DNA from: Sarcophilus harrisii
Lineage: Eukaryota > Chordata > Mammalia > Dasyuromorphia > Dasyuridae
DNA length: 64,000 nucleotides
NCBI RefSeq assembly: GCF_902635505.1
Contig: NC_045426.1
Location: 540,163,818-540,227,817 of the forward strand
Reading direction: 5' to 3'
Made by a program: the position numbers and the translations under genes. Below the pieces are notes generated by a model. That model was not told where the DNA came from and made no database searches. It saw only the letters and a list, made by a program, of their open reading frames with translations. Each line of letters begins with the position of its first letter. The first letter of the stretch is position 1. Positions 33,160-44,190 of the stretch are shown in pieces.

Positions 33160-33894
33160 TAATAAAGAACATCAATGTGAAACAAAAGTATCCTACTATG
33201 GCAAGAGTTCCAGGATTTGTACAAAAACGGTATCCTCCAGATCAGTGTTCTTTCTGATACTCTACATTAGAGAGTTTCTAATAGCACAACAAATTCAATT
33301 TTAATTATTATTATTATTTTTGGTTAAGGAATTGCTTGCTATGGTAGCAAAAAAAGACAGTTTCTATACTGACATAACTAAAATATAAGATGTTTCCTCA
33401 AAGGGCACATAATAGATTGAAAGATAGTGTTAGATAAGTGAGACTAGCATGAATGTATAAATATTCTCGAGAAAAAAACTAAAATGCCTTTGGATTAAAT
33501 TTACTGGTTTCCTTGTGAACATAATTAAATACCATGCTGATTCACATTATTTGTTATACCGCTACTTGCATGTACAATTCACGTTTGTTACACTTACACC
33601 ACATTGAGCCTGCACTGGCTGTGGGGAGGGTCATCACTGCTAGTCTGTGCTTTATTCCTATGTGCTCGTGTAATACCTCCCATGCCGATGGGTTCTACTA
33701 AGACCCTTCGGCCCAGAAACCCGCTAACAATATCTGGCTTAACTCCCCACTTCCCTTTGGTGTTTTTCATCTCTCTGCCTGAGAAGTCAGGGAGGGGTGA
33801 TCACCTCCTTTTCGGTGCTTTCACCTCTCTTCCTGAACTGTCAGGGGGACATGAGCCCCTGTGTTCTAAAACAAAAGAAAGTGAGAGATGCAGA
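33160..33894. other. Unassigned sequence with a 101-codon chance frame
   Basis: GC-richer 33600-33850 contains two related 'ctgagaagtcagggag' / 'ctgaactgtcaggggg' units and an open frame at 33604-33909. No domain is recognised. It may be part of a repeat family I cannot name. Confidence 0.35.
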
Positions 33895-34284
33895 GGGTTG
33901 GAACTCTGAAAAGGTGTACTTGAATCTAGTACAGCAGAGTACTTAAGGCTAAGTACCTATTTAATGTGTGAGATAATGCTTCTATACACATATACTTGGA
34001 TGAGATGGTGATGTGATGACTCTTTGATTGGTGCCTGCTGAATGAGCTGTGGTGAGGATGGTAGGCAAGGATTGGAGGGCTGATGGGGAGAGTCAGAGTC
34101 TCTCTGCCACAGCAAGCTCAGCAGGGAAGACTTCAGGCTCCAGATTCCAGAGTCCAGGATCTATTTTTGATGAGCCATGTGGCAAATTGCCTGCCTCCTC
34201 CACTTCTCCCCCTAAAGACCAAGGACTTTGACTGATCCTGACTCTGATCCTGAGGCCTGACAGAGAGCTAGTCCGGACATTACA
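33895..34284 (+). mobile_element. Probable solo-type LTR fossil
   Basis: The sequence from the 'tggaactctgaaaaggtg' region to 'gtccggacattaca' has LTR-like composition and a CATTACA end like that of the LTR at 62881-63501. No internal region is present and its start is uncertain. Confidence 0.45.
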
Positions 34285-34362
34285 AGTATAAGAGCCAGAA
34301 TTTGAATCCAAATTCCTTGATTCAAATCTGGATCCTTTATTCATTATACCATCTTGCCTCAA
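34285..34362 (-). mobile_element. MIR fragment (tRNA-derived end)
   Basis: 'gaatttgaatccaaattccttgattc' and 'cattataccatcttgcctc'. Confidence 0.6.
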
Positions 34363-34702
34363 GTCACTTCATAAATGAGCCCCCCTCCCAAAAAGTCATA
34401 GACACACCCTATTTTGAAAACAACCCAACATATGTAAACTTATATTTACATAAGAAGCTAGGGGAGGATTCTTCACTTTAAAAAATGTTCTTACTAGGCT
34501 CTTCAAAGAGCAAATAACTTAATTCTATTTAAAATGTGAAATCCAATTGCAAAACATTTACGTTAAACATTTAAAATAATATACTACTTGGGTAAAATGC
34601 CGTATGGCTGTAGTTGGGGATGCCTAATTATGAAGTAACGATCACAACTCTTTGCAGTGTTACCAACACAAAAGGACTAGCAACAAGGTTCATTAGAAAA
34701 GG

Positions 34703-34708
34703 TTTAAT
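34703..34708 (-). promoter_or_regulatory. Candidate poly(A) signal ATTAAA for CDKAL1
   Basis: ATTAAA on the minus strand would give a 3' UTR of about 0.4 kb. It lies in the repeat-free stretch 34363-35072, so it is a plausible main end, though downstream GU-rich elements are not obvious. Confidence 0.3.
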
Positions 34709-35054
34709 AAAGCTTCAGCATTTTTCATATACAAAGAAAGGCTTAGAATCATTTGTAGTATACTTTGTTTCAAAATTGAAGTCACAGAGATTATAAATCA
34801 TAGACCCTCTGTATGTCTTGCTAAAAATAATTCCAAAGGATTCATTTTAAAAATAAGACATTTATAGACAAAGCAGTTCTACGCTCTGGGTCAGCTAACA
34901 GGGATTCCACTCAAAGTCAAGCAGTGCTGTCCTCACTAAACTGTGGATGAAGAAGAGCCAGGAGGCTGGGCACAAAGTGTGGCCCTTGCAGGACAAATGG
35001 GGTCACATTTTCAAAGAGGCTTTTAATGAGCAGTTAATACCCCACCAGAGATTC

Positions 35055-35060
35055 TTTATT
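35055..35060 (-). promoter_or_regulatory. Candidate poly(A) signal AATAAA just after the CDKAL1 stop
   Basis: A canonical AATAAA begins only about a dozen bases after the TAG stop on the minus strand. If used, the 3' UTR would be only about 30-40 nucleotides. It may simply be chance in AT-rich DNA. Confidence 0.35.
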
Positions 35061-35072
35061 TAGTTGTGTGTT

Positions 35073-35261
35073 CTACTGAGAAGTCTTCATAAAAAAGGCA
35101 ATAAGAAGAGCTAGCAGAAGCAAGCCCACTGACAATGTCTTTAGCCCACCATCTTGGAGTGCCCAGAGCACTCCTATTTTGGAACCCAGTGGTTCTTCCA
35201 GAGTCTCTGCAGACATGTTTCCTTTTGTTCTTGAGCCATTTTCAAGCACGTGTCTGAACTC
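35073..35261 (-). CDS. CDKAL1: CDKAL1 last coding exon: linker, tail anchor and stop
   Basis: After an acceptor reading CTCTCCACAG, the frame continues from the previous exon as EFRHVLENGSRTKGN and ends LIAFFMKTSQ followed by TAG: 62 residues plus stop. The final 20 or so residues form one hydrophobic segment (VGLLLLALLIAFF) with a short basic-polar tail. That fits the known single C-terminal transmembrane anchor that holds CDKAL1 in the ER membrane with its catalytic part in the cytosol. The linker between the TRAM domain and the anchor is poorly conserved against the human protein as I remember it (human 63 residues, here 62). The anchor itself keeps the pattern SVGL-LL--L-AFF-K. Support comes from splice phase, length, hydrophobic profile and gene order. 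The exon is too short, and broken by its intron, to appear as a free-standing open frame. Confidence 0.93.
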   Translation of the reverse strand, partial: EFRHVLENGSRTKGNMSAETLEEPLGSKIGVLWALQDGGLKTLSVGLLLLALLIAFFMKTSQ

Positions 35262-35919
35262 CTGTGGAGAGAAAAAAGACAGTTTTAAGATGTCTATAAA
35301 GCACAGACCATGACAAAAATCAAATAGTAAATAAATTCTTTATCAGATCAGAATGCTTCCAATTTCTCTATCAACAATGCCTCCTTTTTGTTCTCACCCC
35401 ACATTCCAGTTGCTAATATTTGAACCTAAAACAGCCTGAAGAATTTTTTCAGTGACTTTTAAAACAGTCCCTCCAAAGAGCTGCAAAATGGATAAAGCCG
35501 ATAATAATAAGCGAACACCTCTTAGCTACGGTACAATCCAAATGTTTTTTTTTCTCGTAATCCTCAATGTCTGCACTGATATCCCTGCTGGCTTCCCTGC
35601 CCTTTGATTCCTTAACACAGAGGTACACAGCTGGAGAAAAAGGGGACCAATAGCACAGCAATCTTACCCACAGTAGGACACTGCCAATGTCAAGAACTTC
35701 TTTAGTAGCTCAGTGGTGCTCCATATCTGCCCATAGGGCTTTCTCCCCTGTTCTCACTCACCTTCTTGGTGAGCATTTTGGGTCTCAGAGTTGCCTGCTG
35801 GGGTGGCATTCTCAACTGATTTAAAAGTAGCCTTAAGTTTTTGTTACAAAATGTTTAGTCTTTGGACAGTATGTTGAGGCTATTCTTCTGCACGTCTACA
35901 TAAATCATGTTATTAATTT

Positions 35920-35922
<3 letters not shown>
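35262..35922. other. Intronic unassigned sequence
   Basis: Start of the last CDKAL1 intron seen from the 3' side. Nothing is recognised apart from the acceptor. Confidence 0.5.

Positions 35923-35963
<41 letters not shown>
35923..35963. repeat. (AC)n microsatellite
   Basis: About 20 uninterrupted AC units. Confidence 0.97.
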
Positions 35964-35964
<1 letters not shown>

Positions 35965-36079
35965 CCCCAATATTGGACCAGCTAAACAGATTTTTGTTTT
36001 CTCATTAGCAACTTGGTAATTAATGTAAAAGGAGTTCTTGATCTCTATGGTATTAATTAAGAAGTAGAGAAGTTACTCA

Positions 36080-36245
36080 GTTAGCATCAGGGTGTGTGAG
36101 TTAGAGTTTGAAGCCAGCTACTGGTTCCCTGTTCCATTTAACACAAGTCACCTAATCTCTCTAGGTCTCAGTTTTCTTTTCTGTAAACTGCCAGGTTAGA
36201 CTAGAAGACCATTAAGATCTTCTTCAACTTTGGTCACATTATCTC
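36080..36245 (+). mobile_element. MIR3-type SINE
   Basis: 'taatctctctaggtctcagttttc' and 'gttagactagaagaccattaagatc'. Confidence 0.75.
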
Positions 36246-36719
36246 ATATATAAATTTGTAAAATTTGCCCAATATATATATAAATATAATATTTACAATT
36301 CAATTATCTGCCATGAGATCATTTATAACTGGCTAGACTTTCCCCAAATACTGCTAGCTATTTCTGAGAGCATTTAGGATATGCTTCAGTCAATTATGCT
36401 TAGCTTAAAAAAAATAAAAATAAAATACAGTTCTTAAGATATAATTAATCTTTTTAAAGCCAGGTTTAAACAAATGACCTATAAATCAGAGTGAGATACA
36501 AAGAACTATAAATGTCTAGGTAGGATCTTCTCCCAGGAAAACATAACTATTAAGCAAACATTATTTAATTAATTAATGTTGTTCCTCTCCCCATCCTCTT
36601 TTATGGTTTGAACCTCTGATTCACCAAGTGTGGTGAACTCCTGCATAGAAACTTCCTTTGCTGACATGGATTGATTAGCCATTCCTCAACTACGTAGAAG
36701 TTGGCTGGAGCACTGAGAC

Positions 36720-36822
36720 ATTAGAGCGACCAAGCTCACAGACAGAGGAAAGACTTGAACCCAAGTTCAAGGTTTTTTTTTTAAACTTCAACGCCTATCC
36801 ATTATACCATATTGTCTCATCT
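36720..36822 (-). mobile_element. MIR fragment (tRNA-derived end)
   Basis: 'gacttgaacccaagttcaagg', a T run, then 'atccattataccatattgtc'. Confidence 0.6.
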
Positions 36823-37094
36823 TTTCTTTTTTTATTTTGAGAAAAAACTTACCATTTTCTCTCACACATGCTATAAGTATACAAAAGACCACAGATATAG
36901 GCCTGCTTATGGATTTCTGGTACCAATTAGTAGTTTTTCTCTGGACTTTCTAATTAAGCTACAGCTCAGGAGAACTCATTTATCTATAGAAGTTCATAAA
37001 TACTATTTTCTAAGCTCATGATTATTCCATTATCCTTCTTTTGCAGAAAACAGGAAAAGGTTATAAAAACAAATTTTAAAGCTAAGATAAAACT

Positions 37095-37455
37095 TGGAAT
37101 TCATTTGTCCAATTTTTTCATTAAAAAATTTAAAAATATGTACAGACAATTTAAAACCTTCATTTAAAAAAATATGAGTTCTAAATTTTCTCTTTTCCTC
37201 CCTTTCCCCTTCCCTAAGATGGTAGGCAATTTGAAATAGTTATATATATATGCTATCATGTAAAACATGTTTCCATATTAGTCATGTTGTGAAAGAAGAC
37301 ACAGATCAAAAGAAGAAAAACTTGAAAAAATTAAGAAAATGAAAAATAGAATTGCTTTGATCTGCATTTAGACTCCATCAGTTTTTTCTCTGGGAATGGA
37401 TAGCATTTTTCAGTGTAGTCCTTTGGAATTTTCTTGGATTGCTGAGAAGAGCTAC
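37095..37455 (-). mobile_element. LINE-1 3' end (young-type UTR)
   Basis: In reverse: 'gtagctcttctcagcaatcc', 'gatggagtctaaatgcagatc' (with 'tgg' before 'agtctaaa'), 'tcacaacatgactaatatgg', 'aattgcctaccatcttaggg'. It abuts a plus-strand L1 at 37456. Confidence 0.8.
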
Positions 37456-38215
37456 AAATTTCAGTGTTGGAGGGGTTGAAAGAAAGATAGGAAAATAAAT
37501 TGTTGATGGAGCTGTGAAATAATACAGGCATTTCGGAAAGAATTTCTGAATTATGCAAATGAAATGAATAAAGTTTCCATGCCTTTTGAATCTTGGGCTT
37601 ATGCTACAGCAAGAAAAAAACAGAAGAGTAGGAAGTCCCTACATATTACAAAATGTTTATAGAAGCAACATTTGAGATAGTTAAGAATTAGAAATGGCAT
37701 AGTCATTAACTTGGGACATGGATAAATAAAATGAAGTACATGAAAGTAATGGAATATTACTATGTTGTAAAAAAAAATACATATGTGATGATTACAGAGA
37801 AGGATGGAAAAGTTCTATATGAATGATATAGAATGAAGTAAGCAGAGACAAGGAAGCAATGTATATAGTAATTCCAAAACATAAATGGAAAGAACTACAT
37901 ACCAAAAAAAACAAAAACAAAAAAACCCTGAAGCCTAAATTAAATTTAGATTATAAAGATCAAATGAGACTTAGAACAAAGAAATAATGAGAAGACATCC
38001 TCAATTTGCTCCTTCATGAAGGTGGGAGAGCCAAAAGTGTTACATGTTGCACATTTAAGGATTTTCTCAAGTTTATTAATCAGTTACATGAAATCTTTTT
38101 CCTTTCTAGAAAAATACTATTTGTCATACAAAACGGTTCTCTGAGAGGGGCAGAAGAAGGTATACTTGGGATTATTATGATGTTTTAAGAAAAAAATCAA
38201 TAAAAACATTAAAAA
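37456..38215 (+). mobile_element. Old LINE-1 3' end
   Basis: A decayed ORF2 end ('aataatacaggcatttcgg', 'gtaatggaatattactatg') and 3' UTR, ending '...aatcaataaaaacattaaaaa'. It carries many stops and belongs to a different, older subfamily from its left neighbour. Confidence 0.7.
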
Positions 38216-39689
38216 ATTCATGACTGTCTTTCCTACTCAGCAGATGCTTTTTTTGGCAGCCAAGTCACTCGTTTCTTCCTTCCATCTAAAATGTTTGGCT
38301 TTAATTTAAGAGTTATTTTGTATAGACTACAAATATTACAAATGCAAAGAATACAAATTCAAACCAGCAAATAAATAACATTTTCAATCTAGCTTATTGT
38401 AAGAGTCTTTCTGGAGAATAAACCCTTCTTTTCCTTTCTATATATGAAAATATTCTCAATTAAACAAAAAAAAATTATATTGTGGATTCATCACAGTTTC
38501 TAACACATCCCAAACTCATTTGAGTTCATCTAAACTTTATGTGCTGACCAACAGGTTAAAATCTGAAATGGCTACTAAAAGTAAGTTGTTGTATCAAGAG
38601 AAAGATGTATTATGGGGCAGGCTTCTTCTAGGGTTAGCTGAAGCAGTATGTAGTTTCAATGTACTCTCAACTCACCAAAAAGGTCTTAATTAAACTTAGT
38701 AATGATGATCATCTAAAAGCATTCAGTGATACTGAATTTCAAGAGTACATAATTAATACAATTGTTTTTGACCAAAGAATAAACTAGAGCCAATTAACTG
38801 TGGATATTTCATTTGTTAGCACAGCTATATTTTACTAAGAAAAATATGGGTTAGAAAGTCTAGTCTACCAGTCCCAAAAGGTTAAGTACAAGGCCATGAC
38901 AAAGTGATATTTTCACAGAATTAATAAGCATTTAATAGACAGATTTACTTAGAGAACTTCACTGAAGAAATAATGAGAACTTAATATTTGTATTATGAAT
39001 GATAAAAGGTTAATTATATAAGGTTACTTTTTTTTTTTTTAAAGTAGAACTTGGGAAAAGGCAACACTAAATTTCAAAGAAAAACCAAGCTTATGCAGCT
39101 TTATAAAGGAAGGTAATTAGAAACTACTTCTAAGGCATGTAAACATTAGCTATGGTAATTTCTTTCTAAAAATCAAGACTTATTTGCCTTTCGATCAATT
39201 CATGAAGTTTTATTTACTGGGATTTTAATTATTTAATGAAACCAATATTTCCAAAAGCCACAACTTTACTTCTGAGACTGATCAGAATTTTAGAGAAATT
39301 ACAATTCACTCAGAAATGTCTTTTACTGATACAAATCTTTCAGCCTGGTGAAATATAAATGTAATGGATTTATCCAGGGGTTCATTCATCATGTTATAGT
39401 AGATTTGTAGTGTACTATGACCACTCATATTACCACTGGGCAGTTAGTTTGGAGTTTTACTTACTATGTAATACTTTTTCCTCTAAGAAAGGAAATTTAA
39501 CCCTTGTCTTATTGAATTCCTAAAAAAAGAAAAAAAATTCACTTCTCAAATTCTAAGCTCATTGTCCTTAACTGGGAGATACAAGTTAATAAATGAGAAA
39601 GGGATCAGAATATTTCTTTCCCTAATGTTCATTGACATTAGGGGACAAATTTAAATTATTTTAGTTTTCACTTTCTAAAATCACTATAG
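38216..39689. other. AT-rich intronic sequence, no recognised repeat
   Basis: No gene or repeat recognised; it could contain conserved non-coding sequence. Confidence 0.4.
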
Positions 39690-39875
39690 TGGAAGGACTA
39701 TGGAACACTGAACATAATGTCAGAATTGTTCTATGTCTTTTATTTTGTTGAACTGCTTCTCTTCTTTCCTACTTCTTTAATTTATTCTTTACTATCAGGG
39801 ATAGCTCAATGGAGATGGGAAGAATATATTCAAAAATGAAGGTGATATTAAAATAAAATAAAGAAAATATATTGA
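39690..39875 (+). mobile_element. Old LINE-1 3' tail
   Basis: 'tttgttgaactgcttctcttc' and 'gggatagctcaatggagatgg' followed by 'gaaggtgatattaaaataaa', the tail of the older marsupial L1 group. Confidence 0.65.
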
Positions 39876-40585
39876 TAATCTACTCCCTTATTTCTTTGTT
39901 CTTTAATATCATTTTGCAAGGTAAGGGAAATGGAAAAAAAATACCTAAAGTCAATTTATAATCACAAGACACTAAATGGGACCTGCATTAGACACAGTGA
40001 CCTATATAATAACTCTGATAAGATCAGATCAATTAACTCTGTCTTTTTAGTTTCTTTACACTTTTTCAATTATGACTATGAAAAAATAGGGCTTTAGATT
40101 TTGTTCAGGGAAAAGATTATCTTATCAAATCTATAATACAAAAATAATTAAGAATCAATATCAGTTATGTTAAGCCAGATATGTAATTTGGATTTAAATG
40201 AGCAAAACCATAATAATAGAAGCTCCAGGTTATTACTAAAAATACATCATCCCACAGATGAAGAAATTATCCCCTGGACACTAGGCCAGGACATTCTAAA
40301 CTGGTGAATAACTTAGGAGAAAAAAGGAACATAATAATCTATAGAGGGGATGATATTTTGGCCTGATCTTATATCTTGGAATAACAATGCAAAAGTGGAG
40401 AGCTCTCTTCACCTCAAATTAAATATATCTTTTATTCCTGCTCTGTTCTACATGTATAATATCTTTGCTTTGTGGGAAAAATACTGGGACAGTATCCCTG
40501 GTTAGTTCATGTTCTCTAAGTGGGCGGAGCTCTTGGAATGTTCTCCTTTTTGAGAAAGGAAATGAGTTCAATAGACAACCTAAAG
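39876..40585. other. Intronic unassigned sequence
   Basis: AT-rich; nothing recognised. Confidence 0.4.
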
Positions 40586-40797
40586 TAGAGATGTTCAAAC
40601 ATGTAGCCTGTGGCTATTTCAGAGGGCAAGCTGGACTTAAAATACAATTGAGAAATATTTAACAGAATAAATAAAAATAAAGTAAAACACAGATAACATT
40701 GTATTTTAAAAAACTAAGTCAATATACGGCCTGCAGAGATCCTTAGGTATGGTTTAGTATCCTTATATGTAGCTTCTATTTGACTTTGACACCACTA
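40586..40797 (+). mobile_element. hAT miniature element (GTGTCAAAC family)
   Basis: Ends TAGAGATGTTCAAA and TTTGACACCACTA are inverted repeats. The body has 'gagaaatatttaacagaata', 'caatatacggcctgcagagatcc'. Flanks ACCTAAAG (40578-40585) and GCCTAAGG (40798-40805) agree at 6 of 8 positions. This is the best-preserved of three copies. Confidence 0.8.
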
Positions 40798-41099
40798 GCC
40801 TAAGGCTTTTCACGGGCACTTCACCAAAGTGATATTGCAATAAATGTAAAAAATAAAATTTACATTTATTTTCCTTTGAAATTTTTTTTAATGGAACTTC
40901 AACTAAAATGGTAGGGGAACAGAAGGAAGGAGGGTCATTGTGGGTTTCACCAGATACCCACATTCAAAGCACTGACTATGTGGACTCAGAGTTCTATCCA
41001 GCCACTTCTCTGGCTCTTCAAGGTACTTCCATTCAATACTTTGAAAGCTTCATGTTTTTATCTGGAGGGCTAATCCCTCCACTGAAACACAGATCAAAA

Positions 41100-41375
41100 A
41101 CTGCCCAGAGCAGATGGATGATTGAGGGGCTTTTGGGATGTGTCAACTTAACCAGGAGGACACTTTTAAGGTCTCTCCCCACTCTAAAACCTATTCTCAT
41201 TGTGTTCTGGAATCAGAGTTAGGGACAACAAGAAGCTGAGGAGAGGAATATACTGAGGTTGAAAAGGTGAAGGCCTTCACATAAGGAAACACTTCTTAAG
41301 AAACAAAGCTGTCCAAAAGCGAGATGAGTAGATTGAGGAAGCAGTTCCACTTTAAAAGATCACTTCTGTCTCAAT
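41100..41375 (+). mobile_element. Two CR1/L3-like 3' fragments
   Basis: 41100-41222 resembles the extreme 3' end ('atggatgattgaggggc ... ctctccccactctaaaa'). 41223-41375 resembles the part just upstream of it ('ataaggaaacacttcttaagaaacaaagctgtccaaaagc'). They are in the wrong order for a single copy. Confidence 0.4.
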
Positions 41376-41639
41376 AAAAAGTGTTCATGTTCAGATTTTA
41401 GTTGGGACCAAATGAATCCCCAACATGCTATGTTTCTCAATTTATGAGACTTTATAACTAGATAGGTCCACCGACAGTAGAATTCCAGTAGGAGATTAGG
41501 CCCATAATTATATCTTTTTCTAGCTTGGGAAGTTGCATTCTGTCTGGCATAGCCTTCAAGAGCCCTAGGAGATCATCTCTGTGCCTCAACTGGGCATTAT
41601 GGTAGGGCTTTATTGAATAGTCTTAATCATCATAATAAA

Positions 41640-41735
41640 AAAGTATTTATTAAATATAATTTGTACTTAATTGTGCCGAGTTCTGTGCAACTTAAGGGTT
41701 AAGAAAAGTACAAAAAGAGGTTCTATCTTCTCGTA
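41640..41735 (+). repeat. Head fragment of the unnamed dispersed repeat
   Basis: 'gtatttattaaatataatttgtacttaattgtgccgagttctg' followed by 'agtacaaaaagagg' matches other heads. Confidence 0.45.
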
Positions 41736-41739
41736 TTGC

Positions 41740-43386
41740 CTCATATAAGTCTCATATCTCGTTCTTATCTTACTTCTATTTCACAATCTGCAATGCATTA
41801 ATAATATTTTTGTAGTTTATCAGTATTTTTCATTGCAAAACATATGAAACAAGAAAAAATATAGCAATGGACAGTAATAATAAAATTACCATCAAAATTG
41901 AGAATTTTGATATAGATTATATAGTCATTTTACTTATAGGCATCTCCATTTTATGGGACCAAGTTCTTCTTTTTCTTTCTTTTTTTGTGCCACTCATTGC
42001 CAAACATATTATGCAATGCCATTTAATAATGCATGTCACATAAAGCCATTTCTTGTTGCTTCCCTTGAAATCTTTGGCTTAATCAGGCTTTGTAAGTATA
42101 ATCTATGGAGATGGCGCACACACATGGAGTGGTATTTTTTGGAGGAAATGATGGGGGAGAGGTTGGGGAGAATATACTTGAACTTACATTATTGCAATAT
42201 TGCAAAATGCATTTTAATGAGGAACAGTTGGTCTGGTTCTGCTCAAGTAAAAGATGTCCCTGGAAGAGAGCTGCCACCTGTCCTCCCATCTTGCAATGCA
42301 GACTCTAAATGAGTGCTTCTGCCCCGATACCTGCAGGTGGTTGCCATTGTCTTACAATAACATTCAGTTTGCCAGCTTGTATGAAGTTTGGCTGACAGAC
42401 AACTAGGACTCCCTTATATTTCATGTAACTGTCAGAGTAAGGTAAAGGGAATTATTGCCAAACTATTTGTGTCCCCCCATTTTTGTAGACAATTAAATTT
42501 ATCTGATATTATCTAATTAAGAATCCCCAATTGCCCCCAGTCAAAATATCTTCATATTTTCTATAGGAGTTTTACATGTGCTGTATTTATGTTTATGAGT
42601 GTCAACACACACATATATATATACACACATGTTCAAGCCAATCAGAAACTGTAAAATCAGACTAGATCATGTCTTTCCATTATTTTTAACATTTAATCTT
42701 AAATGTTAACTTTAACATCTATACATAACATTGATATTCTACTATATAAACATATAAGTACACAGTATTGCCAATCTGCAACCATTACTTTGGGGCCAGA
42801 AACAACTTTAAAAAGTCATCCATAATTTTTCCTTCCAACAACAACAACAAAAAATTCCTATACCTTTAACATGGACAGCTTCATTAAAATTACAAGGAAT
42901 ATTTCTAGGTTCTAATACAGTAAAACAGTCACCATGAACTTAGCATCATGGCCAGCTTTTCATCTTGTTTTGGTGGTAGCAGAGTAAACATAAGGTTTTG
43001 CTAATAAGGTATAGCATAAATTATTAAAGTATCTTCTGTATGATCAAATGCATTTCAGATTATATTCTGAATAATTCTGCCTTGACAACTGCCAGAGACA
43101 TATATGTTATGTGCTCTTGCATAGTCTCATTGATCCTTATCTTTCTGATGCCCTAGTCTTAGACTTTTAACTCCACAGAATAAAAGAAAACATAGTCACT
43201 TCAAAACCTAACATCTGGCATCTGTCGATCATATCTTTCTATCAGATTTTTCTTCATGTTAGTCAACAAAGACATGAAGATAACTCTTTAGCTCTGAACT
43301 GAGATTTTAATGTATTCAAAATATTTCTTATATGTAAATTCATTTCATGGCTCAGAGGCACTGTTAGAACAGTGAAAAACTACTTG
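41740..43386. other. Intronic block without recognised repeats except a TA/CA tract
   Basis: No gene. The frame 41953-42312 (119 codons) is in AT-rich sequence with no motif. (CA/TA)n lies near 42604-42630. 42310-42560 has the even composition of a possible conserved element. Confidence 0.4.
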
Positions 43387-43397
43387 ATGGTACATTT

Positions 43398-43659
43398 TGT
43401 TGTTGTTGTTCAGACATTTCTCAGTCATGTCTGAGTCTCTGTGACCCATTTGGGATTTTCGAGGCAAAGATACTGGAGTGGTTTGCCATTTCCTTCTTCA
43501 GCTCATTTTACAGAGGAGGAAACTGAGGTAAATAGGGTTAAGTGATTATTCAAGGTCACATGGCTAGTTTTAGAGTCTGAGGCCAGATCTGAACTCATGA
43601 AGATGTATTCCTGATTCCAAGTCCAGTGCTTTTCCACCATACCACTAAGGTGCTCTTAA
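43398..43659 (-). mobile_element. Marsupial SINE with BovB/RTE-like tail (MAR1/WALLSI type), with target duplication
   Basis: In reverse it runs from TTGTTGTTGTTCAG and 'actggagtggtttgccatttcc' to the tRNA-derived 'ccaccataccactaagg' end. Flanking repeats ATGGTACATTT lie at 43387-43397 and 43660-43670 (11 of 11). Confidence 0.9.
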
Positions 43660-43919
43660 ATGGTACATTTCTCAAGATAAATTAGAGTTTTAGATATTTT
43701 TATTCAAGTACTGAGTACAGTGATTGTACTATACTACCAAGTCAAGATATGCTAATTTTCTACAATTACAATTTAAATATAATATACAATATCTTTTAGA
43801 TAATACAAATTAAATAATGGAACTGATCAAGATTTATAATCTCTCACTTCAGTTTACCATATTTTCAATTAATTATAAATTTTTGTTGAATAGAATGTAA
43901 GTTCATGGACGGTATAGGC

Positions 43920-44020
43920 TGTTTCATATTTCCTTTAATAAGATTATTCTGGCAGTCATAAAGAAGACAGATTGAAGAGGAGAGTAAGATTGAAAGCAGG
44001 AAGACCAATTGGGCTGTTTT
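43920..44020 (+). repeat. Fragment of the unnamed dispersed repeat
   Basis: 'agattattctggcagtcataaag' followed by 'gaaagcaggaagaccaattggg' matches the tail part of the 18840 and 22321 copies. Confidence 0.5.
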
Positions 44021-44024
44021 TCCA

Positions 44025-44190
44025 AAGGTTTAGGCAAGAGATGACAAGGGATCAATTTCAAGAGGGCTTAGGTTCCAGTTGTAGTGCTGCTACTTACTAT
44101 CAAATGATTTGGGGAATAAGTCACAGTTTCTTCATGTCTAGAAGAAAGGATTTAGACTAGATGGCCTCTCCTGTTCTAAATTCATGATCT
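44025..44190 (+). mobile_element. MIR3-type SINE
   Basis: 'cagtttcttcatgtctagaag' and 'tagactagatggcctctcctgttctaaattcatga'. Confidence 0.75.

Larger units (their letters stand above)
34363..35072 (-). other. Repeat-free stretch, probable CDKAL1 3' UTR
   Basis: No recognised repeat lies between the CDKAL1 stop and the MIR fragment at 34285-34362. The sequence is AT-rich with no coding signature. Position and lack of repeats make it the best candidate for the 3' UTR. Confidence 0.5.

Noticed and set aside
33604-33909. 101-codon frame with a hydrophobic start resembling a signal peptide
   Set aside because: Single unsupported frame next to an LTR-like block; the hydrophobic run alone is not evidence of a gene.
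33895-34284. Part of the CDKAL1 3' UTR as a functional exon extension
   Set aside because: Its LTR-like look makes a coincidental repeat more likely; kept only as a low-probability distal UTR.
37095-38215. Single L1 with a twin-priming inversion
   Set aside because: The plus-strand half has its own 3' tail and belongs to an older subfamily, so these are two insertions.
41953-42312. 119-codon frame in the last CDKAL1 intron
   Set aside because: No motif, AT-rich start, opposite strand to the gene and an overlapping frame on the other strand.
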